Source: Acidobacteriota bacterium
GTDB lineage: Bacteria; Acidobacteriota; Blastocatellia; Pyrinomonadales; Pyrinomonadaceae
Assembly: GCA_020200135.1 (NCBI GenBank)
Contig: JAIVJI010000060.1
Span: 1 to 64,000, forward strand
DNA: 64,000 nucleotides
Direction of reading: 5' to 3'
Below the pieces are notes generated by a model that saw only the letters and a list, made by a program, of their open reading frames with translations, made no database searches and was not told the DNA's origin. The position numbers and the translations under genes were made by a program. This document shows positions 1 to 8,758 of the stretch, piece by piece; within the stretch, counting starts at the first letter, position 1, and every line of letters begins with the position of its first letter.

Positions 1-570
1 GGAGAGGTAGTGGTAGAGCGTCTCCTCGTCCAGCTCGGCCGACACCGACGGGTGCGCGAGGATGGCCTTTATCTCGGAGGCGAAGATGAGGCGCCCGCCC
101 TCGTGCCGGAAGTAGAGCGGCTTGACGCCGACGCGGTCGCGCGCGAGCACGAGCCGTTCGCGCCGCTCGTCCCAGAGCGCGACGGCGAAGTCGCCCTCGA
201 TCTCTTTAACGAAGTCGAGCCCGCGCTCCTCGTAGAGATGAATGATCGTCTCGCTGTCGGTGCGCGAGCGGTAACGGTGGCCGCGACGTTCGAGTCCTTC
301 GCGCAGCTCGGCGTGGTTGTAAATCTCGCCGTTGAAGACGAGCCAGACGCCCGCGTCTTCGCAGCCGCGCATCGGCTGGTGGCCGGCGGGCGAGAGGTCG
401 ATGATGGAGAGGCGTCGGAAGCCGAAGCCCAGCCGCCCGCCGTCGAGGAGTTCGGCGCCCACGTCATCCGGCCCGCGGTGCGGCATCCGGTCGCGCATCC
501 GCTCGACCACGCCGAGCTCGACGCGCCCCCCGGCCGCCCCGTACTCCCAGACACCGCAGATGCCGCACAT
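1..570 (-). CDS. asnB: Asparagine synthase (glutamine-hydrolysing), N-terminal part
   Basis: The reading frame starts at the ATG at 570 and runs off the window edge without a stop, so only about 190 N-terminal residues are visible. It begins MCGICGV, which puts the class II glutamine amidotransferase nucleophile Cys directly after the initiator Met. It continues with RGPDD and the LSIIDLSPAGHQPM and FNGEIYNH stretches typical of AsnB/PurF-type amidotransferase domains. The synthetase half lies outside the window. The gene starts 6 nt after the stop of the heparinase-like gene and is co-directional, so the two are probably one operon. AsnB homologues in such places often amidate sugars or peptides in exopolysaccharide clusters, but simple asparagine synthesis is equally possible. 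Confidence 0.93.
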   Translation of the reverse strand, partial: MCGICGVWEYGAAGGRVELGVVERMRDRMPHRGPDDVGAELLDGGRLGFGFRRLSIIDLSPAGHQPMRGCEDAGVWLVFNGEIYNHAELREGLERRGHRYRSRTDSETIIHLYEERGLDFVKEIEGDFAVALWDERRERLVLARDRVGVKPLYFRHEGGRLIFASEIKAILAHPSVSAELDEETLYHYLS

Positions 571-576
571 ACTCTC

Positions 577-2409
577 TTAACCGCCGGACTCGCCCGACTC
601 GTCCATCAACTCGGCCACAGACTTCAGCGCCAACTCTAAACGCGCGGCGGCCTCTTCGCCAGCGCACACGGGCACGAGCAGCCAGCTCGCGACGAGCGGC
701 ACCGGCGCCCTCGTCGTCCAGACCGCCGCCGCCGTCTCGACCCTCGACCCGTACTCGCGCGAAGCCCAGCGCGGCTCGACGGCGACGCCCCCCAGCCCTT
801 CGAGCGAGACGACGAGAAGCCTCGCGCCCGTCGCGGCGTCGGCCACCTCGACGGCGCAGCCGTCGGGCACCCCGGCCCCGCGCGCGTCGAGCGTCCTCAC
901 CAGGCGCCCCGGCGCGGCGTGGAAGACGAAGCGGAAGTCGTGACCGTGCTCGTACTCCTGCTCGTGTTCGTGCTCGCCCTCGTCGATGAGCGAGTCGCGG
1001 ACGAGCCAGAAGCGCCCGCGGCCGTCGAAGTGGACGGAGCGGCGGTGCGTGACCGGCCCGGCCGCGAGTCGCTCGTAGCCGACGTGCTCCGCGCAGGTGG
1101 TGGCGCGCCCGCCGTCGGAGTAGAAGGCGAGCACGCGCGGGCGCGCCTCGTCGCCGATGATGAAAGGCGTGTCCACCGAAATCGTGTTCTGCTCCGCGCC
1201 GTCCACCCCGACGGTCGAGTGGTACGCGGTCGAGCGGAACTCGTGTCGCGCGCGCGGGTCGCCGGTGTAGACGTACGTGCCGGGGTCCGAGATGAAGCTC
1301 ACGCCGCAGGCCGAGACTTCGATGGAGAGCGCGTCGTTGTGCCCGTGCGCGCCCCGCCCCGCCAGCCCCGCGCCGCTCGCGTTGAGCATGAGGTAGAGGT
1401 CGCCTTCGCGGAGCACGCACGCGCCGGCGTGCTCGAAGACTTCGGAGGCGGAGGACGAGAGGGCCGCCGCCTCAAGTCCCTCGTAAGTCTGAAGCCCCCC
1501 GGCGCCGGTGAGCCAGAAGACCTCTTCGGGCGCGCCGCCGGGGAGTTTGAAGCGCGGCTCGCGGAAGACTGCGGCGCCGACGGCGAGCAGGTACGCGTGG
1601 TCGTCGGCCGCCCGCCAGACGAGCGGGAGGAAGCGCCCGCCGTCCGTGTCGCCGACGAGCGGCGCGCGCCCGTCCGGTCGCAGGTACGCGCGCAGGTATT
1701 CGAGCATCGAGCGCACACGCAAAAAGTGTCGCTCCTCAATCTCGATGCCGTTCTCGCGGCAGAGGACGAACGTGTAGAGGAACAGTTCGAGCGCGAAGCG
1801 GTGGTAGCCCCGCGCCGCCCACGTCTCGACCTGCGCGAAGAACTCCTCGGCCAGCCCCTCGCCGCCGCCCGCCGCGTACGCGCGCGCGAGCGTGACGAGG
1901 TGCCCGAGCCGGTTCAGCTCCCACAGCACGCGCACGTCCGAGCCGCCGCCGCGCACGAGCTGAACGTCCGCGTGAAAGTCGAGCGGCCACTCGACGCCCG
2001 ACGCGGGCTCGCGCAGCCAGTCCACGCGCGCGCCGAACTCGCGCACGCCGTAGCCGAGCAGCGGCCAGCGGTGCGCCGCGACCGCGCGCGCCTCCTTTAA
2101 AATTCCTTCGACGTTCCGCGCGAGACAACTGCCGGCGCTTCCGGTCTCCGCCTCCTCGAAGCCGGCCGGCAGGCGCGGCGTCGTGCGCGTGCGGAAGTGT
2201 TCGAGCAGCTCCGCGCCGCCCAGGCGCGCGAACTCCGGCGCGAGCCGTGCGCGCGCCGGCCCACGTTCGACGCGCGAGAGCGCGCCCAGCGCGGCGCGCT
2301 CTCGACGCCGGCGCAGCGCGACGAGGGTGCGCCGCCCGGCTTCGAGCAAAGCGGGGCGCAAGCCGACCTCCCCACGCAGGGCGCGCCTGATTTTGCGTGT
2401 GACGCTCAA
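577..2409 (-). CDS. Heparinase II/III-like polysaccharide lyase family protein
   Basis: A 610-residue protein. The C-terminal half has the heparinase II/III signature region at about 354-410 (GAHGHNDALSIEV, SDPGTYVYTG, RSTAYHSTVGVDG). The N-terminal part is an alpha-helical region (LWELNRLGHLVTLARAY at about 162-178) leading into GYHRFALELF at about 201-210. Family members usually carry roughly 100 further residues between these two helical segments, including an Asn-His pair that serves catalysis in related lyases. Here VETWAAR joins directly to GYHRF, so an in-frame internal deletion is likely. The only upstream start is TTG at 2409, with no strong ribosome-binding site. The gene is divergent from the ABC exporter genes and in line with asnB, which suggests extracellular polysaccharide modification. 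Lyase activity is not assured. Confidence 0.85.
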   Translation of the reverse strand: MSVTRKIRRALRGEVGLRPALLEAGRRTLVALRRRRERAALGALSRVERGPARARLAPEFARLGGAELLEHFRTRTTPRLPAGFEEAETGSAGSCLARNVEGILKEARAVAAHRWPLLGYGVREFGARVDWLREPASGVEWPLDFHADVQLVRGGGSDVRVLWELNRLGHLVTLARAYAAGGGEGLAEEFFAQVETWAARGYHRFALELFLYTFVLCRENGIEIEERHFLRVRSMLEYLRAYLRPDGRAPLVGDTDGGRFLPLVWRAADDHAYLLAVGAAVFREPRFKLPGGAPEEVFWLTGAGGLQTYEGLEAAALSSSASEVFEHAGACVLREGDLYLMLNASGAGLAGRGAHGHNDALSIEVSACGVSFISDPGTYVYTGDPRARHEFRSTAYHSTVGVDGAEQNTISVDTPFIIGDEARPRVLAFYSDGGRATTCAEHVGYERLAAGPVTHRRSVHFDGRGRFWLVRDSLIDEGEHEHEQEYEHGHDFRFVFHAAPGRLVRTLDARGAGVPDGCAVEVADAATGARLLVVSLEGLGGVAVEPRWASREYGSRVETAAAVWTTRAPVPLVASWLLVPVCAGEEAAARLELALKSVAELMDESGESGG

Positions 2410-2426
2410 GACGGCCAGTGTACAGA

Positions 2427-2454
2427 TTTCAAATTTAAAATTTCAAATTTCTAA
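2427..2454. repeat. A/T-only array of four 7-bp units
   Basis: Four consecutive heptamers read TTTCAAA, TTTAAAA, TTTCAAA and TTTCTAA, an island with almost no G or C in a 70% GC region. The array is also close to an inverted repeat of itself. It lies between the divergent heparinase-like gene and the ABC exporter genes, where it could melt easily or contain promoter elements. It has the same 7-bp period as the other intergenic repeats in this window but a different word. Confidence 0.7.
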
Positions 2455-2530
2455 TCTTCGGGCGGTTTGACGCCCCGTGGCACGGCTGGCAGACTTACCA
2501 GTCCGACCGGATGTTAACGAAGAAGACCCG

Positions 2531-3457
2531 ATGAGTTCCAAGACGAGCGAAACGACCGAGGGCGGTCTCGCCGCGACACAGGCGACGCACGCGCCCGCGG
2601 CGGCGGCGGAGGACGAGAGAGCGCGCGCGTCACTCGCGGGGCTGCCGCACGCCTTCATCAGCGCCGAGGGCGCGGGCGTGCCGCTCAACCTCGGCGACCT
2701 CTGGGGCTACCGCGAGCTGCTCTACTTCCTCACCTGGCGCGACATCAAGGTGCGCTACAAGCAGACGCTGATGGGCGTCGCCTGGGTCGTCGTCCAGCCG
2801 CTGCTGCTGATGCTCGTCTTCACGCTCGTCTTCAACCGTTTCGTCCGCTCGGGCGAGGGCGCGATACCCTACCCGCTCTTCGCCTACTCGGGGCTCCTGC
2901 TCTGGACGTTCTTCTCGGTCTCGGTCTCGTCGGGGATGAACAGCCTCATCGGCAACACGAGCCTCGTCACCAAGGTTTACTTCCCGCGGGTCTTCATCCC
3001 GGCGGCGGCGGTCGGCGCGGGGCTGGTGGACCTCTCGGTCGGCGCGGTGCTGCTCGTCCCGCTCGCGGCCTACTACGGCGTGGGCGTCACGCCGAAGCTG
3101 CTGCTCGTGCCCGCCTTCGTGGGGCTCGCGGCGCTGCTGGCGCTCTCGGCGGGGATGGTCACGTCGGCGCTCACCGTGCGCTACCGCGACCTGCGTCACG
3201 CGCTCCCCTTCCTGCTCCAACTCTGGATGTTCGCCTCGCCGGTCATCTACCCCGTAGGCGTCGTGCCCCCGAGCTGGCGCTGGGCGCTGGCGGCCAACCC
3301 GATGACCGGCGTGCTCGAAGGCTTCCGCGCCTCGCTCACGGGGACGGCCTTCGACTGGGGGCTCGTCGCCGTGCCGCTCGTGGCCGCGCCGGTGCTCGTC
3401 GCCGTCGCCTTCTACGTCTTCCGCAGCCTGGAAGACACCTTCGCCGACATCATCTGA
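2531..3457 (+). CDS. wzm: ABC-2 type polysaccharide exporter permease (Wzm-like)
   Basis: A 308-residue membrane protein. After a soluble Ala-rich N-terminus of about 55 residues comes ELLYFLTWRDIKVRYKQT, the usual entry of O-antigen and polysaccharide ABC permeases. About six membrane spans follow, and FASPVIYPVG sits near the C-terminus, as is typical of the family. It should form the membrane channel of a polysaccharide exporter with the ATPase encoded next. The ATG at 2531 is chosen because a purine-rich AAGAAG precedes it and the product begins MSSKTSET; an upstream GTG at 2477 would only add a basic, poorly conserved leader. The ATPase gene starts 8 nt after the stop. Confidence 0.93.
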   Translation: MSSKTSETTEGGLAATQATHAPAAAAEDERARASLAGLPHAFISAEGAGVPLNLGDLWGYRELLYFLTWRDIKVRYKQTLMGVAWVVVQPLLLMLVFTLVFNRFVRSGEGAIPYPLFAYSGLLLWTFFSVSVSSGMNSLIGNTSLVTKVYFPRVFIPAAAVGAGLVDLSVGAVLLVPLAAYYGVGVTPKLLLVPAFVGLAALLALSAGMVTSALTVRYRDLRHALPFLLQLWMFASPVIYPVGVVPPSWRWALAANPMTGVLEGFRASLTGTAFDWGLVAVPLVAAPVLVAVAFYVFRSLEDTFADII

Positions 3458-3465
3458 AGAGAGTG

Positions 3466-4746
3466 ATGGAGCCCGTCGTCGTCCGAGTCGAGAACGTCAG
3501 CAAGCGCTACCGCATCGGCGCGCTGCACCCGGCCTACCTGACCTTCCGCGAGGCCGTGTTCGACGCGGTCGCGGCGCGCCTGAAGAGACTCGGGCGCGGG
3601 GGCGCGGGCGAGGACGGCAGCACGCTCTGGGCGCTCGACGGCGTGAGCCTCGAAGTCCGGCGCGGCGAGATTCTCGGCATCGTCGGCCGCAACGGCGCGG
3701 GCAAATCGACGCTGCTCAAAATCCTCTCGCGCATCACGCGCCCGAGCCGCGGGAGCGTCGAAATCTACGGCCGCGTCGGCTCGCTCCTCGAAGTCGGGAC
3801 GGGCTTTCACCCCGACCTGACCGGGCGCGAGAACATCTTCCTCAACGGCGCCGTCCTCGGGATGCGCAAGGCCGAGATCAAGGAGAAGTTCGACGAGATA
3901 GTCGCCTTCTCCGAGCTCGAGCGCTTCGTCGAGACGCCGGTCAAGTTCTACTCGTCGGGGATGTACGTCCGGCTCGCCTTCTCGGTCGCGGCGCACCTCG
4001 AACCCGAAATCCTCATCATGGACGAGGTGCTGGCGGTCGGCGACATGGCCTTCCAGCAGAAGTGTCTCGACAAGATGAACGAGGTGCGGCAGCAGGGGCG
4101 CACCATCTTCTTCGTCTCGCACAACCTGCCGGCCATCACGCGCCTGTGCAGGCGCGCCGTGCTGCTCGACGGCGGGCGCCTCGTCGCCGAAGGGTCGCCG
4201 CAGGAGGTCGTCAACCGCTACCTGAGCGGGAGCTGGAAGGCCGGGGCCGAGCGCGTGTGGGAGGGCGACGACGCGCCGGGCAACGCGGTCGTGCGGCTGC
4301 GCGCCGCGCGCGTGCTCGACGAGCGGGGCGAGCCCGCGGCGGCCGTGGACGTGCGCCGCCCCTTCAGCGTCGAGGTGACTTACGACGTGCTCGAAGACGG
4401 GCACGCGCTGACGCCCGCCCTCGAATTCTTAAACGACGAGGGGACGAGGGTCTTCACCACGCACGACGCGGGCGAGGCGTGGCGCAGGCGGCCGCGCCCG
4501 GCGGGGCGCTACGCGAGCGCCGTCCGCGTCCCCGGCAACCTTCTGGCCGAGGGGACGCTCATCGCGCACGTCTCGATAATGTCGCACTTTCCGTCTACAA
4601 TCCTGCACGCGCGCGCCAAGAACGCGGTCGCCTTTCAAGTGCTGGACGAGCCGGGCGGCGTCTCGGCGCGCGGCGACTACGTCGGGCCGATGCCCGGCGT
4701 CGTCCGCCCGCTGCTCCAGTGGGACACGCGCGCGGACGCGCTTTGA
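3466..4746 (+). CDS. wzt: Polysaccharide ABC transporter ATP-binding protein with Wzt C-terminal domain
   Basis: A 426-residue protein. The nucleotide-binding domain has Walker A GRNGAGKST at 74-82, the signature FYSSGMYVRLAFS at about 161-173, Walker B EILIMDEVLAVGD at 181-193 and the H-loop His in SHN at 218-220. The roughly 180-residue extension after about residue 245 matches the position of the Wzt C-terminal carbohydrate-binding domain, which in O9a/O12-type systems recognises the modified end of the glycan. This implies an exporter that reads a terminal sugar modification. The ATG at 3466 is preferred over GTG at 3463 because GAAGAGAG lies just upstream. The gene is directly downstream of the permease and 42 nt upstream of the glycosyltransferase, so all three are likely co-transcribed. 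Confidence 0.94.
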   Translation: MEPVVVRVENVSKRYRIGALHPAYLTFREAVFDAVAARLKRLGRGGAGEDGSTLWALDGVSLEVRRGEILGIVGRNGAGKSTLLKILSRITRPSRGSVEIYGRVGSLLEVGTGFHPDLTGRENIFLNGAVLGMRKAEIKEKFDEIVAFSELERFVETPVKFYSSGMYVRLAFSVAAHLEPEILIMDEVLAVGDMAFQQKCLDKMNEVRQQGRTIFFVSHNLPAITRLCRRAVLLDGGRLVAEGSPQEVVNRYLSGSWKAGAERVWEGDDAPGNAVVRLRAARVLDERGEPAAAVDVRRPFSVEVTYDVLEDGHALTPALEFLNDEGTRVFTTHDAGEAWRRRPRPAGRYASAVRVPGNLLAEGTLIAHVSIMSHFPSTILHARAKNAVAFQVLDEPGGVSARGDYVGPMPGVVRPLLQWDTRADAL

Positions 4747-4788
4747 AGTCTTCAGCCGCGCTTCGCCGTTCGGCCGTCCCCTCCCCTG

Positions 4789-6975
4789 ATGAAAGATAGA
4801 CTACGCGACAGGCTCACGCTCGCACAGAAGCTCCGGCTCAAGCGCGCCGTCTTCGCGCCTCTGGGCTGGGCGCTGCGGCTCGCCGCCCGCGCCTACAACT
4901 TCGCCGGGCGTCTGGGCGAGAGCGCCGCCGCCAACGGGCTCGACCTCGGCCGCGCCTTCGACGTGAGGCAGCGGCCCGGCGCGCCCTACGCGCACCCCTT
5001 CGGCGTCAACGACCTCCTCTTCCTCGCGCGCGGCGCCGAGGGCTTAGACCCCGAGCGGCGCGTCACGGCCTCCGTCGTCATCCCCGTCTTCAACAAGGCC
5101 GAGTTCACCTTCCAGTGCCTGCGCTCGCTCGTGCGCGAGCTGGACTTCACAGACGCCGAGGTCATCGTCATCGACAACGCCTCGACCGACGAGACGCCCG
5201 AGCTGCTCGCACACTTCCGTGGGCTCGTCCGCGTCATCCGCAACGAGGAGAACCGCGGCTTCGTCGACGCCTGCAACCAGGGCGCGGCGGTCGCCCGAGG
5301 CCGTTACCTCGTCTTCCTCAACAACGACACGGTCGTCCTGCCCGGCTGGCTCGAAGCGCTCGTCGAGACCGCCGAGAGGGACGGGCGCGTCGGCGCCGTC
5401 GGCTCGCTCTTCCTCTACCCGGACGGGCGCGTCCAGGAGGCCGGCGCCGTCGTCTGGTCGAACGGCGAGGCGTTCCACTACGGCTGGGGCAAGTCTTCGG
5501 AAGACCGCCGCCTCACGTTCGCGCGCGAGGTGGACTACTGCTCGGGCGCCTCGCTCCTCGTCCGGCGCGAGCTGTTCGACGGGCTCGGCGGCTTCGACCG
5601 GCGCTACGCGCCCGCCTACTACGAGGACACGGACCTCTGCATGGGCGTCCGCTCGCTCGGGCGTCGGGTCGTCTACCAGCCCGCCTCGCGCCTCTACCAC
5701 TTCGAGGGCGCGACCGCCGGCACCGACACGCACACGGGGTTCAGGCGCTTCCAGGTCATCAACCGCGAAAAGTTCTACGCCAAGTGGCGCGACGTGCTGG
5801 CGCGCGAGCACCACCGGGAAGACCCCGCGCGGGTCGAGCGCGCGGCCAACCGCAGGTGGGACACGCAGGTCGCGGTCTTCGACGACCGCGTGCCGACGCC
5901 CGACCGCGACGCCGGCAGCGCGCGCGTGCTCCACGTCCTGCGCGCGCTCTCCGAGTGGTGCCACCCCATACTCATCACGACGAGCAAGCAGGTTCGTTCC
6001 GAGTACGAGCGCCGGCTCTGGGAGGAGGGCGTCGAGACGGCCCCGGCGCTCGACTTCCGCCGGCTGATGCGCGAGCGCCGCTTCCGCGCGGCCGTCGTCA
6101 GCCGCCCCGAGGTGGCCGAGGCTCTGCTCAACTCCGTCCGCCGCGCAGACCCGCGCGTGAAGGTCGTCTTCGACACGGTTGACCTGCACTTCGTGCGCCT
6201 CGGGCGCGAGGCCGAGCTGACGGGCGACGCGGCGCTCGCGCGCGAGGCCGAGCGGTACAGGAAGACGGAGACGCGACTCGCGCGAGCGAGCGACCTGGTG
6301 TGGTTCGCCTCGTCGGCCGACCGCGAGGCGCTCGAGCGCGTCGCGCCCGGCGTCCCCTCGGCCGTCGTCCCGACCGTACACCCGCCGCGCGGGCGCGGCC
6401 CCGACTTCGACGCGCGCCGCGACCTCCTCTTCGTCGGCAACTTCAGCCACCGCCCGAACGGCGACGCCGTGCGCTTCTTCGCGCGCGAGGTGCTCCCGCT
6501 GGTCAGGGAGTCGCTGCCCGAAGTCGAACTGCTCGTCGTCGGCGACAACGCGCCGGCGGGGCTGGGGGGCGAAGGCGCCGGGGGCGTGCGCGTGCTCGGC
6601 TACGTGCCGGAGATCGCCCCGCTGTTCGAGGGGGCGCGCGTCTTCGTCGCGCCGATGCGCTTCGGCGCGGGGATGAAGGGGAAGGTCGGGGACGCGCTCT
6701 CCTATGGGCTGCCCGTCGTCACCACGAACGTGGGCGCCGAGGGGATGTCTCTGCGCGACGGCGAGGAGGCGCTCATCGCCGACACCGCACGCGACTTCGC
6801 CTCGGCGGTCGTCCGCCTCTACCGGGACGAGGCGCTGTGGCGGCGGCTCGCCTCGAACGCGCACGCACACGTCGAGCAACACTTCTCGCCGCGCGTCGTC
6901 GGCCGCATCGTCAACGACTCCATCCTCGGGCTGCTCGGCGAACTCGAAAAGCACCCGCCCGCAACCGTTTTGTAA
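4789..6975 (+). CDS. Two-domain glycosyltransferase (GT2 N-terminal, GT4-like C-terminal)
   Basis: A 728-residue protein with two catalytic modules. Residues about 93-340 form a GT2 GT-A fold: SVVIPVFNKAEF at 95-106, DNASTDETP at 129-137, and the metal-binding NND at 178-180. Residues about 380-720 form a GT-B module with FVGNFSHRPNGDAV near 547, GYVPEIAPLF, and the donor-site region APMRFGAGMKGKVGDALSYG. Each module would add a sugar from a nucleotide donor to a growing glycan on the cytoplasmic side. It follows Wzm and Wzt closely, so it probably builds the glycan that they export. Enzymes with two modules often lay down alternating sugars. Donor and acceptor cannot be read from sequence. 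Confidence 0.9.
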   Translation: MKDRLRDRLTLAQKLRLKRAVFAPLGWALRLAARAYNFAGRLGESAAANGLDLGRAFDVRQRPGAPYAHPFGVNDLLFLARGAEGLDPERRVTASVVIPVFNKAEFTFQCLRSLVRELDFTDAEVIVIDNASTDETPELLAHFRGLVRVIRNEENRGFVDACNQGAAVARGRYLVFLNNDTVVLPGWLEALVETAERDGRVGAVGSLFLYPDGRVQEAGAVVWSNGEAFHYGWGKSSEDRRLTFAREVDYCSGASLLVRRELFDGLGGFDRRYAPAYYEDTDLCMGVRSLGRRVVYQPASRLYHFEGATAGTDTHTGFRRFQVINREKFYAKWRDVLAREHHREDPARVERAANRRWDTQVAVFDDRVPTPDRDAGSARVLHVLRALSEWCHPILITTSKQVRSEYERRLWEEGVETAPALDFRRLMRERRFRAAVVSRPEVAEALLNSVRRADPRVKVVFDTVDLHFVRLGREAELTGDAALAREAERYRKTETRLARASDLVWFASSADREALERVAPGVPSAVVPTVHPPRGRGPDFDARRDLLFVGNFSHRPNGDAVRFFAREVLPLVRESLPEVELLVVGDNAPAGLGGEGAGGVRVLGYVPEIAPLFEGARVFVAPMRFGAGMKGKVGDALSYGLPVVTTNVGAEGMSLRDGEEALIADTARDFASAVVRLYRDEALWRRLASNAHAHVEQHFSPRVVGRIVNDSILGLLGELEKHPPATVL

Positions 6976-7104
6976 TCTTTCGACGGGGCAGCAGGTCTAC
7001 AGTCAGGGGCATCCAAAAACCGTCATACTCCGGCCCGCGGTTCGGTCGGCGCGCGGCGTTTCTTCCCGCGCGGACGCGCCGCGGGCCTTTATTACAGGAC
7101 GAAC

Positions 7105-7860
7105 ATGAAAGAGCCCCAACGGCAGCAGCCATTACAGACCGACGAAGAGATGACCCTCGTCGTCTCCGGCGAGGAGGCGACGCTCGTCTCCCCGCGCTTC
7201 GACGACGAGGAGACGCTCGTCGCGCGCCCCGTCGTCCCTCTCGACGCCGAGGCGGTCGAAGCCGCCGGGGCGCACGGGCCGGCCGCCGCGCCGCACGCGG
7301 CCCATCTGCCCCAGACCTACGCCGGCCGGCCCTTCGCCCCGCGCCGCTCATGGGCGCTCGCGACCGTGCTCGTCTCGGTGCTCGTCGGCGGCGTTCTCGG
7401 CGGCGCAGGGCTCTACATTTACCAGAGGCAGTCGCAGGACGACCGCGCGGTCACGACGACGCAGCAGCCCGAGGCACCGGCCGAGACGCAGCCCGAGCCC
7501 GCGGCCGAAGTCTCAAACGCACCGCCGCCGGAAGCCCCGGCCCCCGCCGTCGCCGTGCCGGCCGAGCCCGCCCCGGATGGCGGCGAGACGGCCGAGTCGC
7601 CCGCGCGTGAGCCCGAGGTCGAGCCCGCCGCCCCGCGCAAGCGCGGCAAGAAGGGCGAGCACGACGCGGAGGTCGAGCGCCGTGCGCCCCGCCCCGACGC
7701 CGTCAGACCCGTCGCACGCGCCGAGGACGACGGCGGCGCACGCGGTGTCCGCCGCGTTGACTCCATCGTCTACCGACCGCGCCGCGCCCCGCGCCGCGCA
7801 CGACGCGACGCGGCCGACACAGACCGCCTCCGCAGAATCTTTGAAGGCACGCCGGAGTAA
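7105..7860 (+). CDS. Unknown single-pass membrane protein with Pro/Ala-rich domain
   Basis: A 251-residue protein of no family I recognise. The acidic cytoplasmic N-terminus repeats a short motif three times (EMTLV, EATLV, EETLV) within the first 45 residues. A membrane span follows at about 85-105 (LATVLVSVLVGGVLGGAGLY). The rest is Pro/Ala/Glu-rich and then strongly Arg-rich, with no predicted fold. The repeated Glu-Thr-Leu-Val motifs resemble phosphothreonine or FHA-target tails, but that is only a guess. It sits between the glycosyltransferase and tlyA and is followed after 4 nt by a long hairpin-forming repeat. Confidence 0.75.
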   Translation: MKEPQRQQPLQTDEEMTLVVSGEEATLVSPRFDDEETLVARPVVPLDAEAVEAAGAHGPAAAPHAAHLPQTYAGRPFAPRRSWALATVLVSVLVGGVLGGAGLYIYQRQSQDDRAVTTTQQPEAPAETQPEPAAEVSNAPPPEAPAPAVAVPAEPAPDGGETAESPAREPEVEPAAPRKRGKKGEHDAEVERRAPRPDAVRPVARAEDDGGARGVRRVDSIVYRPRRAPRRARRDAADTDRLRRIFEGTPE

Positions 7861-7864
7861 TAGG

Positions 7865-7940
7865 CGTGAAGGCGGAAGGGTGAAGGATGAAGTGACGGCC
7901 GTACAGCGTTCACTTCATCCTTCGCCCTTCCGCCTTCACG
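7865..7940. repeat. Inverted 31-bp repeat made of 7-bp units
   Basis: Left arm 7865-7895 and right arm 7910-7940 are reverse complements with one mismatch in 31, separated by a 14-nt loop. Each arm is built from heptamers of the form NNGAAGG (GTGAAGG, CGGAAGG, GTGAAGG, then ATGAAGT). It starts 4 nt after a stop codon. There is no T-run after the stem, so it is not a textbook terminator, although the hairpin would be very stable. Confidence 0.85.
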
Positions 7941-7987
7941 CTTCCCCAGGTTTCCCTCCCCTCACCTTTTAACCTAAAATTCGTGGC

Positions 7988-8749
7988 GTGAAGCGCGAGC
8001 GTGTGGACAGGCTGCTGGTCGAGCGGGGACTCGCGCCGACGCGGACGCGCGCGCAGGCGCTGGTGATGGCCGGGCGCGTCATCGTCGGCGAGCACAGGGT
8101 CGAGAAGGCTTCGGAGACTTTCCCGCCGGACGCGCCGCTGCGCGTGCGCGGGGGCGAAGACCCGGCGGCGCGCTACGTCGGGCGCGGCGGGCTCAAGCTT
8201 GAGAAGGCGCTCGCGGAGTTTCACATAGACCCGTCGGGCCTCGACTGCCTCGACGTGGGCGCGTCCACCGGCGGCTTCACCGACTGCCTGCTCCAGCACG
8301 GCGCGCGGCGCGTCGTCGCGCTGGACGTCGGCCACAACCAGATCGACTGGCGTCTGCGCACCGACCCGCGCGTCGAGGTGCGCGAGGGCGTCAACGCGCG
8401 CCACCTCCGCGCAGAGGACTTCGACGAGCGCTTCGACCTGGCGACGATGGACGTCTCGTTCATCTCGGCGACCAAGGTTCTGCCGGCGGTCGTGCCGCTT
8501 GTGAAGGACGGAGGCGGAATCGTCGTGCTGGTCAAGCCGCAGTTCGAGGTGGGCAGGGGCGAGGTGGGCAAGGGCGGCATCGTGCGCGACCCAGCCCGGC
8601 ACGCGCGCGTCGTCGAGGAGGTCAACGCCGCGGCGCGCTCGCTCGGCCTGGAGGTCGCCGGCGTCACGGACTCGCCCGTCACCGGCGCCGACGGCAACCG
8701 GGAGTTCCTCGCGTTGTACCGTCTGAGCCGAAGGGGCGGCCCGACCTGA
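7988..8749 (+). CDS. tlyA: TlyA family rRNA 2'-O-ribose methyltransferase / hemolysin A
   Basis: A 253-residue protein of normal TlyA length. An N-terminal S4 RNA-binding domain (VDRLLVERGLAPTRTRAQAL at 6-25) is followed by RYVGRGGLKLEKAL and a Rossmann methyltransferase with the SAM motif LDVGASTGGFTDCLL at 88-102. Later blocks are MDVSFIS and VLVKPQFE. TlyA methylates 16S and 23S rRNA ribose positions in mycobacteria. The start is a GTG. A TAAAAT hexamer at 7975-7980 lies only 7 nt upstream, so the mRNA could be leaderless. The gene is convergent with the tiny membrane protein gene that follows. Confidence 0.94.
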   Translation: MKRERVDRLLVERGLAPTRTRAQALVMAGRVIVGEHRVEKASETFPPDAPLRVRGGEDPAARYVGRGGLKLEKALAEFHIDPSGLDCLDVGASTGGFTDCLLQHGARRVVALDVGHNQIDWRLRTDPRVEVREGVNARHLRAEDFDERFDLATMDVSFISATKVLPAVVPLVKDGGGIVVLVKPQFEVGRGEVGKGGIVRDPARHARVVEEVNAAARSLGLEVAGVTDSPVTGADGNREFLALYRLSRRGGPT

Positions 8750-8758
8750 GTCGGGGAC

